Positions 13,687-22,127 of a stretch of DNA of 64,000 bases are shown piece after piece. Within the stretch, counting starts at the first letter, position 1; each line of letters begins with the position of its first letter. Origin of the DNA: Capnocytophaga periodontitidis (GTDB lineage Bacteria; Bacteroidota; Bacteroidia; Flavobacteriales; Flavobacteriaceae); NCBI RefSeq assembly GCF_016126015.1, contig NZ_JAEFDB010000002.1:62001-126000 (forward strand), read 5' to 3'. The notes beneath the pieces were generated by a model. That model saw nothing but the letters and a program-made list of their open reading frames with translations, searched no databases and was not told where the DNA came from. Position numbers and translations under genes: made by a program.

Positions 13687-13815
13687 AGTCTATGTTTTAA
13701 TTGTATATTCTACGGCTAAATGTTTTTGGATTTTAGACTTAAGTCATTGTTTGTTAGCTTAATGATGCCTATATCTCCGTTCTTGTTTTGTTAATTTACT
13801 CATTATATTAATTGT

Positions 13816-14220
13816 TTATGTGAATCGCACTTTTGAATATTCTTTTATTGCAGAAGTAAGTTTCTCTATAGTACTACAAATTTGGTTTTCACTAAATAGT
13901 TCCTCTACTTTTAGCAAATTTGTTGCTACTTCCTCTTGGTAAGAAAGTTCTTTTATTTCTTCAAATCTTCTCTCTGGATATAGAACTTTTAAAATATAGA
14001 AAAAGTCAAAGGAAACCTTTTTCTCTAATAGTTCTTTTGTTGTAACTGCTATTGATAAAACACCTTTCTCTATTGAAAAATTAAAGATAAGCCCTACTTC
14101 TGGATGGATACAGGTCAAAGATGAAAACAATAAACCTTCATCCTCAACAAGTTCATCTCTATACCCTTTATCATATAATAGGCTATATTCTTTACGTATT
14201 TTATTTCTTATATGTAACAT
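13816..14220 (-). CDS. Small hypothetical protein, immunity-type
   Basis: The 134-residue protein (MLHIRNKIRKEYSLLYDKGYRDEL) has an N-terminal strand-rich part (LIFNFSIEKGVLSIAVTTKELL) and a helical C-terminus (NQICSTIEKLTSAIKEYSKV). There is no signal peptide. No known family is recognised. It lies 71 bp downstream of the SUKH-type gene and in the same orientation. Confidence 0.6.
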   Translation of the reverse strand: MLHIRNKIRKEYSLLYDKGYRDELVEDEGLLFSSLTCIHPEVGLIFNFSIEKGVLSIAVTTKELLEKKVSFDFFYILKVLYPERRFEEIKELSYQEEVATNLLKVEELFSENQICSTIEKLTSAIKEYSKVRFT

Positions 14221-14291
14221 CTTTTAGAAATATAATCTTTTTCCCATTACAACTAATACCTTTTGTAAAAGCCAAATGAATGGCAAGTTTA

Positions 14292-14867
14292 CTACTCCCA
14301 TTCATCAATTGAAAGCCTTTCCCAAAAATTCTCAAAACTCAAGCCTATAAGCCATAAATTTTGAAATTTAGCCTCTTCAGGCATCATCATACCTGTTTCT
14401 TCTAAATAATCTTCTTCATCCCATTCTACATTACCATCCCAAAAATATACTTTTTCAAAGTTTGTTGAATCTAAACACAAAACAATTAGATTCCCCATTC
14501 CATCATCTGCTATTGGCAAGAATTTGGCAGGCATTCTCTTTTTAAATTCTTTCAATGTTTTAACAAGGTCGTAGTCAGTTCCTTTTCCAAAAAAAACACT
14601 CAAACTTGTTTCTTCAAAAGTGTAATTAGGAATATCTATATCCTCTGGATGTTGATATTCAGCTTCTTCTGTAAAGGGTACTACTTTTAATAAGTTATTA
14701 GGTGTTGATACCCCATATTTAGTAGCAAATAGTTTATAAGAAGAAGGAATTTGCTCTCCAACTAATTTTTCTACTTTTGCCCAATACTCCTCATTAGGGT
14801 AAGTTTGCTTTCTTGGATAAAGAGGAACTATTCCTCCTAATTTTTCAATTATTTTATCTATATTCAT
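14292..14867 (-). CDS. SMI1/KNR4 (SUKH) family immunity protein
   Basis: The 191-residue protein matches the SUKH fold: an N-terminal helix (MNIDKIIEKLGG), the hallmark EKLVGEQIPSSYKLFATKYGV segment (residues 33-53; xxLGxxLPxxYKxFxxxxNG in the family), FLPIADDGMGNLIVLCLD (residues 116-133) and a C-terminal VYFWDGNVEWDEEDY followed by LSFENFWERL. SUKH proteins are the largest group of immunity proteins in bacterial polymorphic toxin systems and bind their cognate nuclease toxin. No toxin gene adjoins it. It is the first gene of the minus-strand array; upstream is a non-coding region of about 590 bp. Confidence 0.85.
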   Translation of the reverse strand: MNIDKIIEKLGGIVPLYPRKQTYPNEEYWAKVEKLVGEQIPSSYKLFATKYGVSTPNNLLKVVPFTEEAEYQHPEDIDIPNYTFEETSLSVFFGKGTDYDLVKTLKEFKKRMPAKFLPIADDGMGNLIVLCLDSTNFEKVYFWDGNVEWDEEDYLEETGMMMPEEAKFQNLWLIGLSFENFWERLSIDEWE

Positions 14868-15200
14868 TTTAATGATGTTTTGTTTTTCTAATTTTTAATA
14901 AGCACCTTTGCTGACTATCATTCATTTATAGCTTTGTTGCCTATCTAATTTCACCCAATAGAATATATCACCACACATTTTGAGAAAGGAAATGTGATAG
15001 GCTTCTCTGCAATACCAATCAGAGTTTCAATAGCTTTTCACCGCAAAAGAAAGAAAATTAAATGAATTTTACAAACTTCCGCTAAGTTTTCTGCCAATTT
15101 TGCTAATTTGCTATTTTTCTCACAAGACAACTACTAACAGAAGGACGCCTCGAAGTCTTCTTAATATTATTCATACAGAAGGTTAAAAATGTTAATTCTC

Positions 15201-15231
15201 TTGACAAGTAAATAAGAAAGTATTAGCTTTG
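15201..15231 (+). promoter_or_regulatory. Promoter without a downstream gene
   Basis: TTG at 15201-15203, a 20-bp spacer and TAGCTTTG at 15224-15231 match the Bacteroidetes consensus. No protein-coding frame of useful length follows; a terminator-like hairpin lies about 130 bp downstream. Confidence 0.55.
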
Positions 15232-15237
15232 TAGCGC

Positions 15238-15420
15238 AAAAATGATAAATGGTTTGCCTATGAAACACACTATAAACGTAGGTATATAGGTCAATAGAGT
15301 GATAACCTATAGCTTACTATAACAACATTACTAAAAGTATCGCTCTCAAACTTAATTACAATTTTAACTTCGTCAGAGTTCTAAAAGCCTTTTGAGCTAC
15401 AAACTTTGACGAAGTTTTTT
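15238..15420 (+). ncRNA. Candidate small RNA
   Basis: A transcript from the promoter at 15201-15231 would run about 185 nt to a stem-loop: AACTTCGTCAGAGTT (15366-15380) pairs with AACTTTGACGAAGTT (15402-15416), followed by a T tract. An internal hairpin, TATAGGT...ACCTATA, lies at about 15282-15308. The only frame is 15 codons (MINGLPMKHTINVGI). The family is not recognised. The left part of this gene-free stretch (14868-15200) is AT-rich with no other feature I can support. Confidence 0.45.
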
Positions 15421-15426
15421 ATCATA

Positions 15427-15457
15427 AAAAAGCCCCTGCTTGCGCGAGGGGCTTTTT
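15427..15457. terminator. Bidirectional rho-independent terminator
   Basis: AAAAAGCCCC (15427-15436) and GGGGCTTTTT (15448-15457) form a perfect stem with an 11-base loop, with A and T tracts usable in both directions. It ends the 77-residue gene on the minus strand and backs up the candidate small RNA on the plus strand. Confidence 0.85.
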
Positions 15458-15458
15458 A

Positions 15459-15692
15459 CTATGGGGTGAAGATAAGATTCTCCACCAAGTCGCTATCGAC
15501 GTTTTTAGTGATAGAATTCGCTTTCTCATTAAATGGGGTCGAGTAAAGAAAATCTTCACTGCCTAAATGTCCAGTGGACATTTCGTCGGGGTTTGTCTCG
15601 GCAACTCTTGTAGTTCCAGACAGTTCATTCAATTCTTCGGAAACAATCCCTTCAAAGGAATTGCTTTTCCTCTTCTTTTCTTCATTTTTCAT
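15459..15692 (-). CDS. Small hydrophilic hypothetical protein
   Basis: The 77-residue protein (MKNEEKKRKSNSFEGIVSEELNEL) is polar and probably disordered, with no signal peptide, membrane segment or recognisable motif; Ser, Thr, Glu and Asn dominate. Its stop codon abuts a strong terminator and an A-rich region precedes the ATG, which supports a real gene. It lies downstream of the glycogen cluster by 54 bp. Function unknown. Confidence 0.5.
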   Translation of the reverse strand: MKNEEKKRKSNSFEGIVSEELNELSGTTRVAETNPDEMSTGHLGSEDFLYSTPFNEKANSITKNVDSDLVENLIFTP

Positions 15693-15746
15693 TTTGTCTG
15701 TTTTTAAATTATTATTAAATCTTTCAGCTATCCTGATGCCTAATAT

Positions 15747-16934
15747 CTAATTTTTTACTCTTTCAATAAAATCGCTGAGCACATTCATATAATTGATGAA
15801 AGCTTCGTAGGGCGAATCGTAGGGTAGGAGGTACTTGTGATAATCGGCGCCTGAAAAGAGTTTGGTACGCATAAAATAGAAATGCTCGCTACCTTGCAAT
15901 CGACTGTAATCTTCAATGAGGTCGGCATTCTTTTTCTTTCTTACCAAAGGTTGTACTTTAAAGAGCTCGTTAAAAGCTTCTTTTTGCAATTCGTTACCGA
16001 GCCAAGAGGTGGTGTCGCGCTCTTCGTCTGTCCACGAAATAGGGTAGGGCACAGGCAATACATCTTTAGCGGGGTGCTTTTTGGCTACTTCTTTAGGTAA
16101 CAAAAACTGATAGTTAGGGTTTGCTAACATATTTTCTATGAAGTAACGCAAGAAGTCGAAAATGCCGCTTTGAGCATTGTTGTAATACCCTATAACTTCG
16201 TAGTTCATAAAGAGATTGAGCACTTCAGTATCTTGCAAACTGCTTTCTACCCAAGAGACGTATTTTTCGGAAGTGAGGGGGTATTCACTCCAGTTTCTAT
16301 CAGAAAAACGATTGGCGATATCATCACTTAGCTTGCTGTTTTTGAGCAAGAGGTTGAGATTTTCGTCGAGAGCATTTTTATAAACGAAATTGGGGCTCTT
16401 CCAACCTAATATGTGCTTAGCGCCATCGGTGAGCATTGTTTTGAAACCAAGTTTTGCTACGCGTTCACCTATTTTATCGGAATAGATAAGAGAGGTATTG
16501 CGGAAAGTTACGGGTTTTTTGCCAAAAAGCTGTTTGATAGTAGTGCTGTGGCGTTTTACCTGTTGCTCAAACTCATCGGTATCTTCAGAAAGTGAAGCCA
16601 ACGAATGCGAATAAGTCTCTGCCAGAAACTCTACACTACCGGTTTGGGCGAGTTCTTGGAAAGAGCGTATCACCTCAGGTGTGTGCATTTCGAGCTGGTC
16701 GATAGCACTCCCTGTGATAGAAAACGCAACTTTGAACTTGCCTTCGTGTTTTTTGATGAGTTCTAACAAGAGGGCATTGGCAGGCAAATAGCAATGTTCG
16801 GCTAAATCTTCAAGCTCTGAACGATTGGCGTAATTATCGAAATAGTTGTGTTTCTTACCTATGTCAAAGAATTGATATTTTCTAAGACGTTCAGGGTGAT
16901 GGATTTGGAAATAGATACAAATAGACTTTTTCAT
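15747..16934 (-). CDS. GH57 alpha-amylase-like protein with altered motif
   Basis: The 395-residue protein has the GH57 features ICIYFQIHHPERLRKY (region 1), FSITGSAIDQLE (region 2) and VEFLAETYSHSL with the expected nucleophile Glu106 (region 3). In place of the family's MDYETFGEH, which carries the second catalytic Asp, it has MNYEVIGYY (about residues 243-251): Asp is Asn and the following residues differ. GH57 proteins act on alpha-1,4 glucans, but Bacteroidetes amylase-like members lacking a catalytic residue are known, and this may be one. It lies 8 bp downstream of the glycosyltransferase in a glycogen cluster. Confidence 0.85.
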   Translation of the reverse strand: MKKSICIYFQIHHPERLRKYQFFDIGKKHNYFDNYANRSELEDLAEHCYLPANALLLELIKKHEGKFKVAFSITGSAIDQLEMHTPEVIRSFQELAQTGSVEFLAETYSHSLASLSEDTDEFEQQVKRHSTTIKQLFGKKPVTFRNTSLIYSDKIGERVAKLGFKTMLTDGAKHILGWKSPNFVYKNALDENLNLLLKNSKLSDDIANRFSDRNWSEYPLTSEKYVSWVESSLQDTEVLNLFMNYEVIGYYNNAQSGIFDFLRYFIENMLANPNYQFLLPKEVAKKHPAKDVLPVPYPISWTDEERDTTSWLGNELQKEAFNELFKVQPLVRKKKNADLIEDYSRLQGSEHFYFMRTKLFSGADYHKYLLPYDSPYEAFINYMNVLSDFIERVKN

Positions 16935-16942
16935 CGTTGGTT

Positions 16943-18232
16943 TTATATTAAAGATTCGTAAATGTTTTTAAGTTTTAAAGAGGCATTTTCCCATTTGAGT
17001 CGGTTTACCTCGTCGTAGCCCTCGCGTTGCATATAATGAGCAAGTGTAGGGTAAGCTAAAATGCCATAGATAGCATCAGCAAGGGCGTTGATATCCCAAT
17101 AATCTACTTTGATAGCGTGGTGTAAAACCTCAGCTACCCCCGATTGTTTGGAGATAATTGTAGGCACGCCTGAGCGCATTGCTTCCAAAGGAGAAATTCC
17201 AAAAGGCTCGGATACTGAGGGCATTACATACACATCGCTGTATTGAAACATACGCTGTACATCGTTACCTCTGAGGAACCCTGTAAAGTGGAAGCGGGTG
17301 CCCAATCCTAATTGTGCTACACGGCGCACTAAGGGGTTCATCTTTTCACCACTACCAGCCATTACAAAGCGCACGTTAGGCATACGTTTCATCACTTTGG
17401 CAGCTGCCTCTACAAAGTACTCAGGGCCTTTTTGCAGGGTGATACGCCCTAAGAAAGTAACGATTTTATCTTTCACGCCGCGTTCTTCTTTGGCATCGGT
17501 TTCGGTTTTGAAATCAACAGCATTGTGTACGGTAATCACTTTTTCGGCAGGGATACCGTATTTTTCAATAACGATATTGCGTGTCCAGTTACTCACGGTT
17601 ACCACCCTATCGGCAGCTTCCATACCGCGTTTTTCGATGTCGTAAACCAAAGTATTACGGTTGTACTCGCCCCCGCGGTCGTACTCGGTAGCGTGTACGT
17701 GTACGATAAGGGGTTTGCCCGAAATCTTCTTGGCGATGATACCCGCACTATAAGTAAGCCAGTCGTGGGCGTGAATTACGTCGAACTCATAGCGTTGGGC
17801 AACAGTGCCTGCTACTAAGGCATAACGGTACACTTCTTCCATTAGGTTGGCGCCGTATTTACCCGAAAACTGAAATTTGTTGTGATACGAAATGCGCTCG
17901 CGGTGTTCGCCCTCTTTGAGGTAGGCATCGCGTTCGCGAGCGAAGGTTTCGGGGTCGAGGTAAGGCACGAGGTTTGAGCCTATCTCCATAAAGTTGATGT
18001 GTTTCCAGAAATCTTCAATCTTTTCGGTGTTTTGCAACATCTCTACATCGCTGGCATTGATAATTTTCGCCACGCTGCCATCCTCATCACCAGAGGCTTT
18101 CGGCATTACAAACAGCACTTTCACGCCGTTTTTAGCCAATCCTTGGGCGATACCCAAGCAGGCTGTTCCTAATCCCCCGCTGATATGAGGGGGGAATTCC
18201 CATCCAAACATTAATACTCTTGCATTCTTCAT
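16943..18232 (-). CDS. Glycosyltransferase, probable glycogen synthase
   Basis: The 429-residue protein has the GT-B fold of the GT4/GT5 families. The N-terminal domain has MFGWEFPPHISGGLGTACLG, the glycine-rich acceptor/nucleotide loop, and HVHATEYDRGG; the C-terminal domain has FLGRITLQKGPEYFVEAA and the E-x7-E motif SEPFGISPLEAM near residue 355. It is expected to extend alpha-1,4 glucan chains from a nucleotide-sugar donor. It is followed after 8 bp by the GH57 gene and belongs to the cluster with the debranching and branching enzymes, although a broken KilA-N gene now separates it from the debranching enzyme. ADP-glucose pyrophosphorylase is not in the window. Confidence 0.85.
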   Translation of the reverse strand: MKNARVLMFGWEFPPHISGGLGTACLGIAQGLAKNGVKVLFVMPKASGDEDGSVAKIINASDVEMLQNTEKIEDFWKHINFMEIGSNLVPYLDPETFARERDAYLKEGEHRERISYHNKFQFSGKYGANLMEEVYRYALVAGTVAQRYEFDVIHAHDWLTYSAGIIAKKISGKPLIVHVHATEYDRGGEYNRNTLVYDIEKRGMEAADRVVTVSNWTRNIVIEKYGIPAEKVITVHNAVDFKTETDAKEERGVKDKIVTFLGRITLQKGPEYFVEAAAKVMKRMPNVRFVMAGSGEKMNPLVRRVAQLGLGTRFHFTGFLRGNDVQRMFQYSDVYVMPSVSEPFGISPLEAMRSGVPTIISKQSGVAEVLHHAIKVDYWDINALADAIYGILAYPTLAHYMQREGYDEVNRLKWENASLKLKNIYESLI

Positions 18233-18292
18233 ACGCTTTTAATTTATCTTTTCCCAACTCTCCTCTATGGAGGGGACAAGAAGGGTGTTGTT

Positions 18293-19073
18293 TTAATTCA
18301 ACTGTTTAATTGCTTTGTTCTTTACTAAAGATTTCATTTGAGTAATAGCAACTTTATTGAGTTCTTTAAGTCTTTCCGAAGGAACAATTCCTTGTTCTAT
18401 AAGTAAGGCATTAATACTTTCCATATTACTTAAAACTACTAATTGTTCTAAAGAAGCATAATCTCGTACATTTCCTTTTTTGTCAGGATTACTTTCTCTC
18501 CATTCTTTAGCGGTAAGTCCAAAAAGGGCTACATTCAGTAAATCGGCTTCGTCAGCATAAACAAAATTAGCTTGTTGTTTAGTAATTTCTTTTGGAATCA
18601 AATTATCTCTAATAGCATCAGTGTGAATGTGATAATTGATTTTAGATAAGGTTCGTTGTAAGTTCCATTCTAATTTTAACTGACTTGTTTCGTCTTCTTT
18701 TAAACGTTGAAACTCTTTGATAATATAGAGTTTAAATTCAATTGAAATCCACGAAGCAAACTCTAAAGCAATATCTTTATGGGCAAATGTTCCTCTCTAT
18801 CCATTTTTTAGGTGTCATTACAAAGCTATTTAGTCCCGCTTGTTTTCTAAACCCGTCGAATTCGACGGGTTTAAAATTAGGATTGTAAATGCTTTCCCAA
18901 AAACCCAATAGTTCAATCGTGTTGCGATTTCTAAGCCAATTCTTTATGATGTCGTCTGTATGTTCAGCATCTTTATAGCGAGCTATATCAGTAAGAGAAA
19001 TATAGTCGTTGTAATTAACTTCATACCATACAATATCAAATCCTTGTACACTAATAGTTTTATTTTTTGCCAT
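18293..19073 (-). pseudogene. KilA-N domain protein gene with internal deletion
   Basis: Minus-strand frame 19073-18777 encodes ISVQGFDIVWYEVNYNDY...SLTDIARYKD...FVMTPKKWIER, the first half of a KilA-N DNA-binding protein, then stops after NICP. A one-base-shifted frame resumes at once with TFAHKDIALEFASWISIEF and runs to a stop at 18293. Intact relatives carry about 13-17 residues (an AIGI..SKSGR..G type loop) between WIE and TFAHKD, so a deletion of about 40-50 bp with loss of frame explains the break. It interrupts the glycogen cluster, 6 bp from the debranching enzyme stop, which suggests a late insertion. Confidence 0.8.
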
Positions 19074-19078
19074 ACCTC

Positions 19079-21025
19079 TTACTTCTTATCTGTAAGTAGC
19101 CATTGAGCGCGCAATATTTCGGCAACGTTTTTGGCGTTGGAAATACAACCACGGGGGTGGAATGGTGGATTACCGTCGTAAATGGCAGAAATGAGTCCGA
19201 CACCGTGAGTGTTGATTTCTTCTTCAAAATTTTCTAAGAAAGCTTTGCCATCAGGGATGTAGCTATCGCCAAAGAGTTTGAGGTTCGCTTCTACATAGAA
19301 CCCTACAAACCAAGGATGTACTGAACCGTTGAAAGTGGCTTTATCTCTCACAAATACATTACCTACACTCTCACCTTCGTAACGTGGACTCTCGGGTGAC
19401 AAACTGCGCAAGCCTTTGGGAGTGAGCAACTCTTGAGTGATAATTGCTAACACTTTGCGTTGGCGTTTTTCGGTGAGTGGTGAATAATCGAGGGCACAAG
19501 CGAGTAGCTGATTAGGGCGAACTTCGGTGTTTTGCTGAGTGCGGTTAGCGTAATCGGCTAAGTATTTTTCGCTTTCAATCCAAAATATTTGATTGAAGCT
19601 CTCGGCAATAGTTTCGGGCATAGTGCCCCATTCGGATAAGAAAGTTTTGTCCTTTACATCTTCGGCTAAAGCCAAAGCATAACATACGGCATTGTACCAC
19701 AAGGCATTCACCTCCACTACATACCCATTGCGCGGTACGATAGCTCCGTAGTTGTTTTCGGCGTTGAACCAAGTAAGCGGATGGCTGAGGTCGTCACTCC
19801 ATATAAGTCCGTTGTCGTCCATACGCATTGTTTTGTGTTCACGACTTTTGAAGGTATTGAGGATAGCTTTGAGGGTCTCGCCGTACTCTTTCCAGATTTG
19901 TTTTTTTGTTCTTGTGGTTTCTTTTTCGTATTGTTGGAGTGTCCAGAAGAACCACAACGAGGTGTCGGCATCAAACACAGGGTTCACCACGTGGGTGCTG
20001 ATGTCGCGGGCGAAACGTCCGTTATAGCAATATTTGAGAGCTGATTGTAGCACTTCTTCAAATATTTTGGCGGTACTGCCAGAAAGAGCGATACCAGGGA
20101 GTGCGATAAAGGTATCGCGGGTGGTGCTGTCGTACCAGTGATAACCCGCCTTGATGCGTGTTTCGCCTGCCTTGTGAATGATAAACTGAGAGGCGGTGTA
20201 TTGCAAGCATTCTTCAAACGAATTGCGGTCGGCGCGTTCTTTGAGGAATTTGGTAAAGTCCTTTGCGAGGTTTTTAGGATTGGCTTCCTCTAAGCTGGCA
20301 GAGAAGACAATGCTTTCGCCTTTTTTGAGACTTACCTCAAAAGCTCCGACACTCAACAAATCTTCTTGGAAGTCGTAGCCGCGTTCTTTTTCTTTGGTGT
20401 AATAGATGTTGTTGTTCCAGTAGGCAGCGCCATCAAAATTAGCGGGTTTGCTGAGCTGCATATACAAGTAAGGAAACTCAGGGTACAACTTGGTACGCAC
20501 GCCACCATCAACCGCTTCTACTTGGGTGTTAGCCACAGGGTTTTGCTTGCTAAGCGAATGGATATCGCGGAAAGCCAATAGGGGGTTCAAGCGCAAGAGT
20601 GTAGCTGAATGAGCGTCTTCCAAAGTATAGCGGATGAGTACTTGTGGAGCATTGTGTACCATCAAGATTTCTTTTTTGAGCACGACACCACCTACTTGAT
20701 AAGTGATGGCAAAGGCTTTTTCGTAAGAAATATCCACGATATACTTATGTCCGCGAGGTTCATAAGTGCCTTCGTACTTATGAACGCCAAAGTTGAAGTC
20801 GCGTCCGTGTTGTAGGATTGTTTCGTCGAGAGATGAGAGCATCACATAATTTTTACCTCTGAATTTTTCGATAGGTACGACGAGTAGCCCGTGGTATTTA
20901 CGGGTGTTGCAAAATACGAGGGTAGAGGAGCAGTAACCTCCACCGCGGTTAGTACCGAGAAACTCTCTATCGAGAGAATACTCAAGGTTAATTAACTGGT
21001 CTTTTTTGAATGATAGATAACACAT
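19079..21025 (-). CDS. Glycogen debranching enzyme (amylo-alpha-1,6-glucosidase)
   Basis: The 648-residue protein is a bacterial GDE-type enzyme that hydrolyses alpha-1,6 branch points. The N-terminal domain has EFLGTNRGGGYCSSTLVFCNTRKYHGLLV (residues 21-49), and the C-terminal (alpha/alpha)6 barrel has ETRIKAGYHWYDSTTRDTFIALPG, FDADTSLWFFW, the RNGYVVEVNALWYNAV stretch and EVRPNQLLAC. The length is normal for the family. No signal peptide is present, so it acts in the cytoplasm. It belongs to the same minus-strand cluster as the glycosyltransferase and the branching enzyme, although other genes have been inserted on both sides. Confidence 0.9.
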   Translation of the reverse strand: MCYLSFKKDQLINLEYSLDREFLGTNRGGGYCSSTLVFCNTRKYHGLLVVPIEKFRGKNYVMLSSLDETILQHGRDFNFGVHKYEGTYEPRGHKYIVDISYEKAFAITYQVGGVVLKKEILMVHNAPQVLIRYTLEDAHSATLLRLNPLLAFRDIHSLSKQNPVANTQVEAVDGGVRTKLYPEFPYLYMQLSKPANFDGAAYWNNNIYYTKEKERGYDFQEDLLSVGAFEVSLKKGESIVFSASLEEANPKNLAKDFTKFLKERADRNSFEECLQYTASQFIIHKAGETRIKAGYHWYDSTTRDTFIALPGIALSGSTAKIFEEVLQSALKYCYNGRFARDISTHVVNPVFDADTSLWFFWTLQQYEKETTRTKKQIWKEYGETLKAILNTFKSREHKTMRMDDNGLIWSDDLSHPLTWFNAENNYGAIVPRNGYVVEVNALWYNAVCYALALAEDVKDKTFLSEWGTMPETIAESFNQIFWIESEKYLADYANRTQQNTEVRPNQLLACALDYSPLTEKRQRKVLAIITQELLTPKGLRSLSPESPRYEGESVGNVFVRDKATFNGSVHPWFVGFYVEANLKLFGDSYIPDGKAFLENFEEEINTHGVGLISAIYDGNPPFHPRGCISNAKNVAEILRAQWLLTDKK

Positions 21026-21029
21026 ATTT

Positions 21030-21117
21030 CAATTAACAATTTACGATTAATAATTAACACGTTTCAATTAACAATTGACAAATTTGAGTTACAATTGTTA
21101 TTTATAGTTCATTGTTC
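21030..21117. repeat. ATTAACAATT-type intergenic repeats
   Basis: The gap contains repeated CAATTAACAATT and ATTAACACG-type units in tandem. The same family, read on the other strand as TTAATTGTTAATTG, lies before the genes at 31645, 51236 and 55523 and on both sides of the 124-residue gene at 21119. Confidence 0.6.
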
Positions 21118-21118
21118 A

Positions 21119-21493
21119 CTATTTATTATTCATTGAAGTTTTAATATTTTCTTTTTTAGTTTTTACTATTGAGATAAGTAATTTTAGAATTTCTTTGCAG
21201 TCATTTATTATTGATTTATATTCTTTTTCAGTAAGGTGTTGAGTTGCATATAATAGGTCTAACCAATATTCAGTTTCATTAGTCTCTTTAAGAGCTATAT
21301 GTAACTTATGGATAAAGTCATTGTCACTTTCAGCGTATTCTGATTCTCTAATACAAGCACCTATGGAAGTAGCAGACCTTACTAACTGCTTAGTAATTAA
21401 AAATTCTTTTTTATCTTCTCTTAATAATTTTACAAGTTTGACTATACGAATAGCGAAATCAAAAGACTTTTCTTTAACAATATTGTTCTTCAT
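21119..21493 (-). CDS. Four-helix bundle protein (23S rRNA IVP type)
   Basis: The 124-residue protein (SFDFAIRIVKLVKLLREDKKEF...LVRSATSIGACIRESEYAESDNDFIHKLHIALKETNETEYWL) matches the four-helix bundle family PF05635, originally found inside intervening sequences of 23S rRNA genes but frequently chromosomal in Bacteroidetes. It includes the conserved R-SATSIGA, ES and KETNETEYWL motifs. Function unknown; it may bind nucleic acid. ATTAACAATT repeats on both sides and its position inside the glycogen cluster suggest an inserted gene. Confidence 0.85.
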   Translation of the reverse strand: MKNNIVKEKSFDFAIRIVKLVKLLREDKKEFLITKQLVRSATSIGACIRESEYAESDNDFIHKLHIALKETNETEYWLDLLYATQHLTEKEYKSIINDCKEILKLLISIVKTKKENIKTSMNNK

Positions 21494-21578
21494 AATTAAT
21501 GGTTATTTCAATTGATGGTTGGTACTGTTTACACTACAAACCTTGTTAATTGTTCATTATTAATTGTTCATTGATAAT

Positions 21579-22091
21579 TTAACTTTCGTCTCTCCCAAAA
21601 TTTGCAATCTTTCCATCGATGATTGTAAAGTAATAGATTACCGATGATTCTACTACTACATCGTGTTCTTTTAAGTAGTAGGAGTACAGCAGATGCAGGG
21701 TGAAAACACAACCTTTTGGGTAAAAGCTTATATAGATTTTGTTTTTTGCATTGCTGGCTTGCTTGGCAAACTCTGGAGGTACTAACTTGTAATGGTATGT
21801 TCTTTCAAAAGTTGTTGTATCAGCGACTTGTGTGCTGAGGTCTTTTTCAATATCACTTAAATACTTGTTGAGTATCGCTGGAGTGATATTCACCGTTTCA
21901 TCTCGGTTTCTTTCAGCGTATTGTTCTGCGGTTGTAGTTTCTATCTTTCTAAAGAGCTCGGCTTGCAAGTTTTTGTTTTTTAATGATAAAAAGACCTTAA
22001 AATTACAATCCTCAGCCTTCTGTGCTGTTATTGGTTGACAAGTGAAACACAAAAAAACTAATGAGGGTAATATGTAATTGACAATTGACAA
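21579..22091 (-). CDS. Exported hypothetical protein
   Basis: The 170-residue protein starts with a signal peptide (MSIVNYILPSLVFLCFTCQPITAQ, cleavage after about residue 23). The mature part is about 145 residues with two Cys (EDCNF and KGCVF), which may form a disulfide, and ends in a beta-rich VESSVIYYFTIIDGKIANFG. The family is not recognised. It has no obvious partner; the preceding gap contains a GCACGAGC palindrome. Export is well supported; function is unknown. Confidence 0.65.
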   Translation of the reverse strand: MSIVNYILPSLVFLCFTCQPITAQKAEDCNFKVFLSLKNKNLQAELFRKIETTTAEQYAERNRDETVNITPAILNKYLSDIEKDLSTQVADTTTFERTYHYKLVPPEFAKQASNAKNKIYISFYPKGCVFTLHLLYSYYLKEHDVVVESSVIYYFTIIDGKIANFGRDES

Positions 22092-22127
22092 TGAATAATT
22101 TTTAATAATAGGTTGTACCCCCTGCTA

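Noticed and set aside
13745-13815. 14-codon minus-strand frame MSKLTKQERRYRHH
   Set aside because: Too short to support as a gene; may be the remnant of a lost start, but nothing else supports it.
19575-20378. Several 60-90 residue frames on both strands within the debranching enzyme gene
   Set aside because: They overlap a conserved 648-residue coding frame and have no independent promoter or motif.
21119-21493. Four-helix-bundle gene as a 23S rRNA intervening sequence
   Set aside because: No rRNA sequence is present around the gene; chromosomal copies of this family are common in Bacteroidetes.
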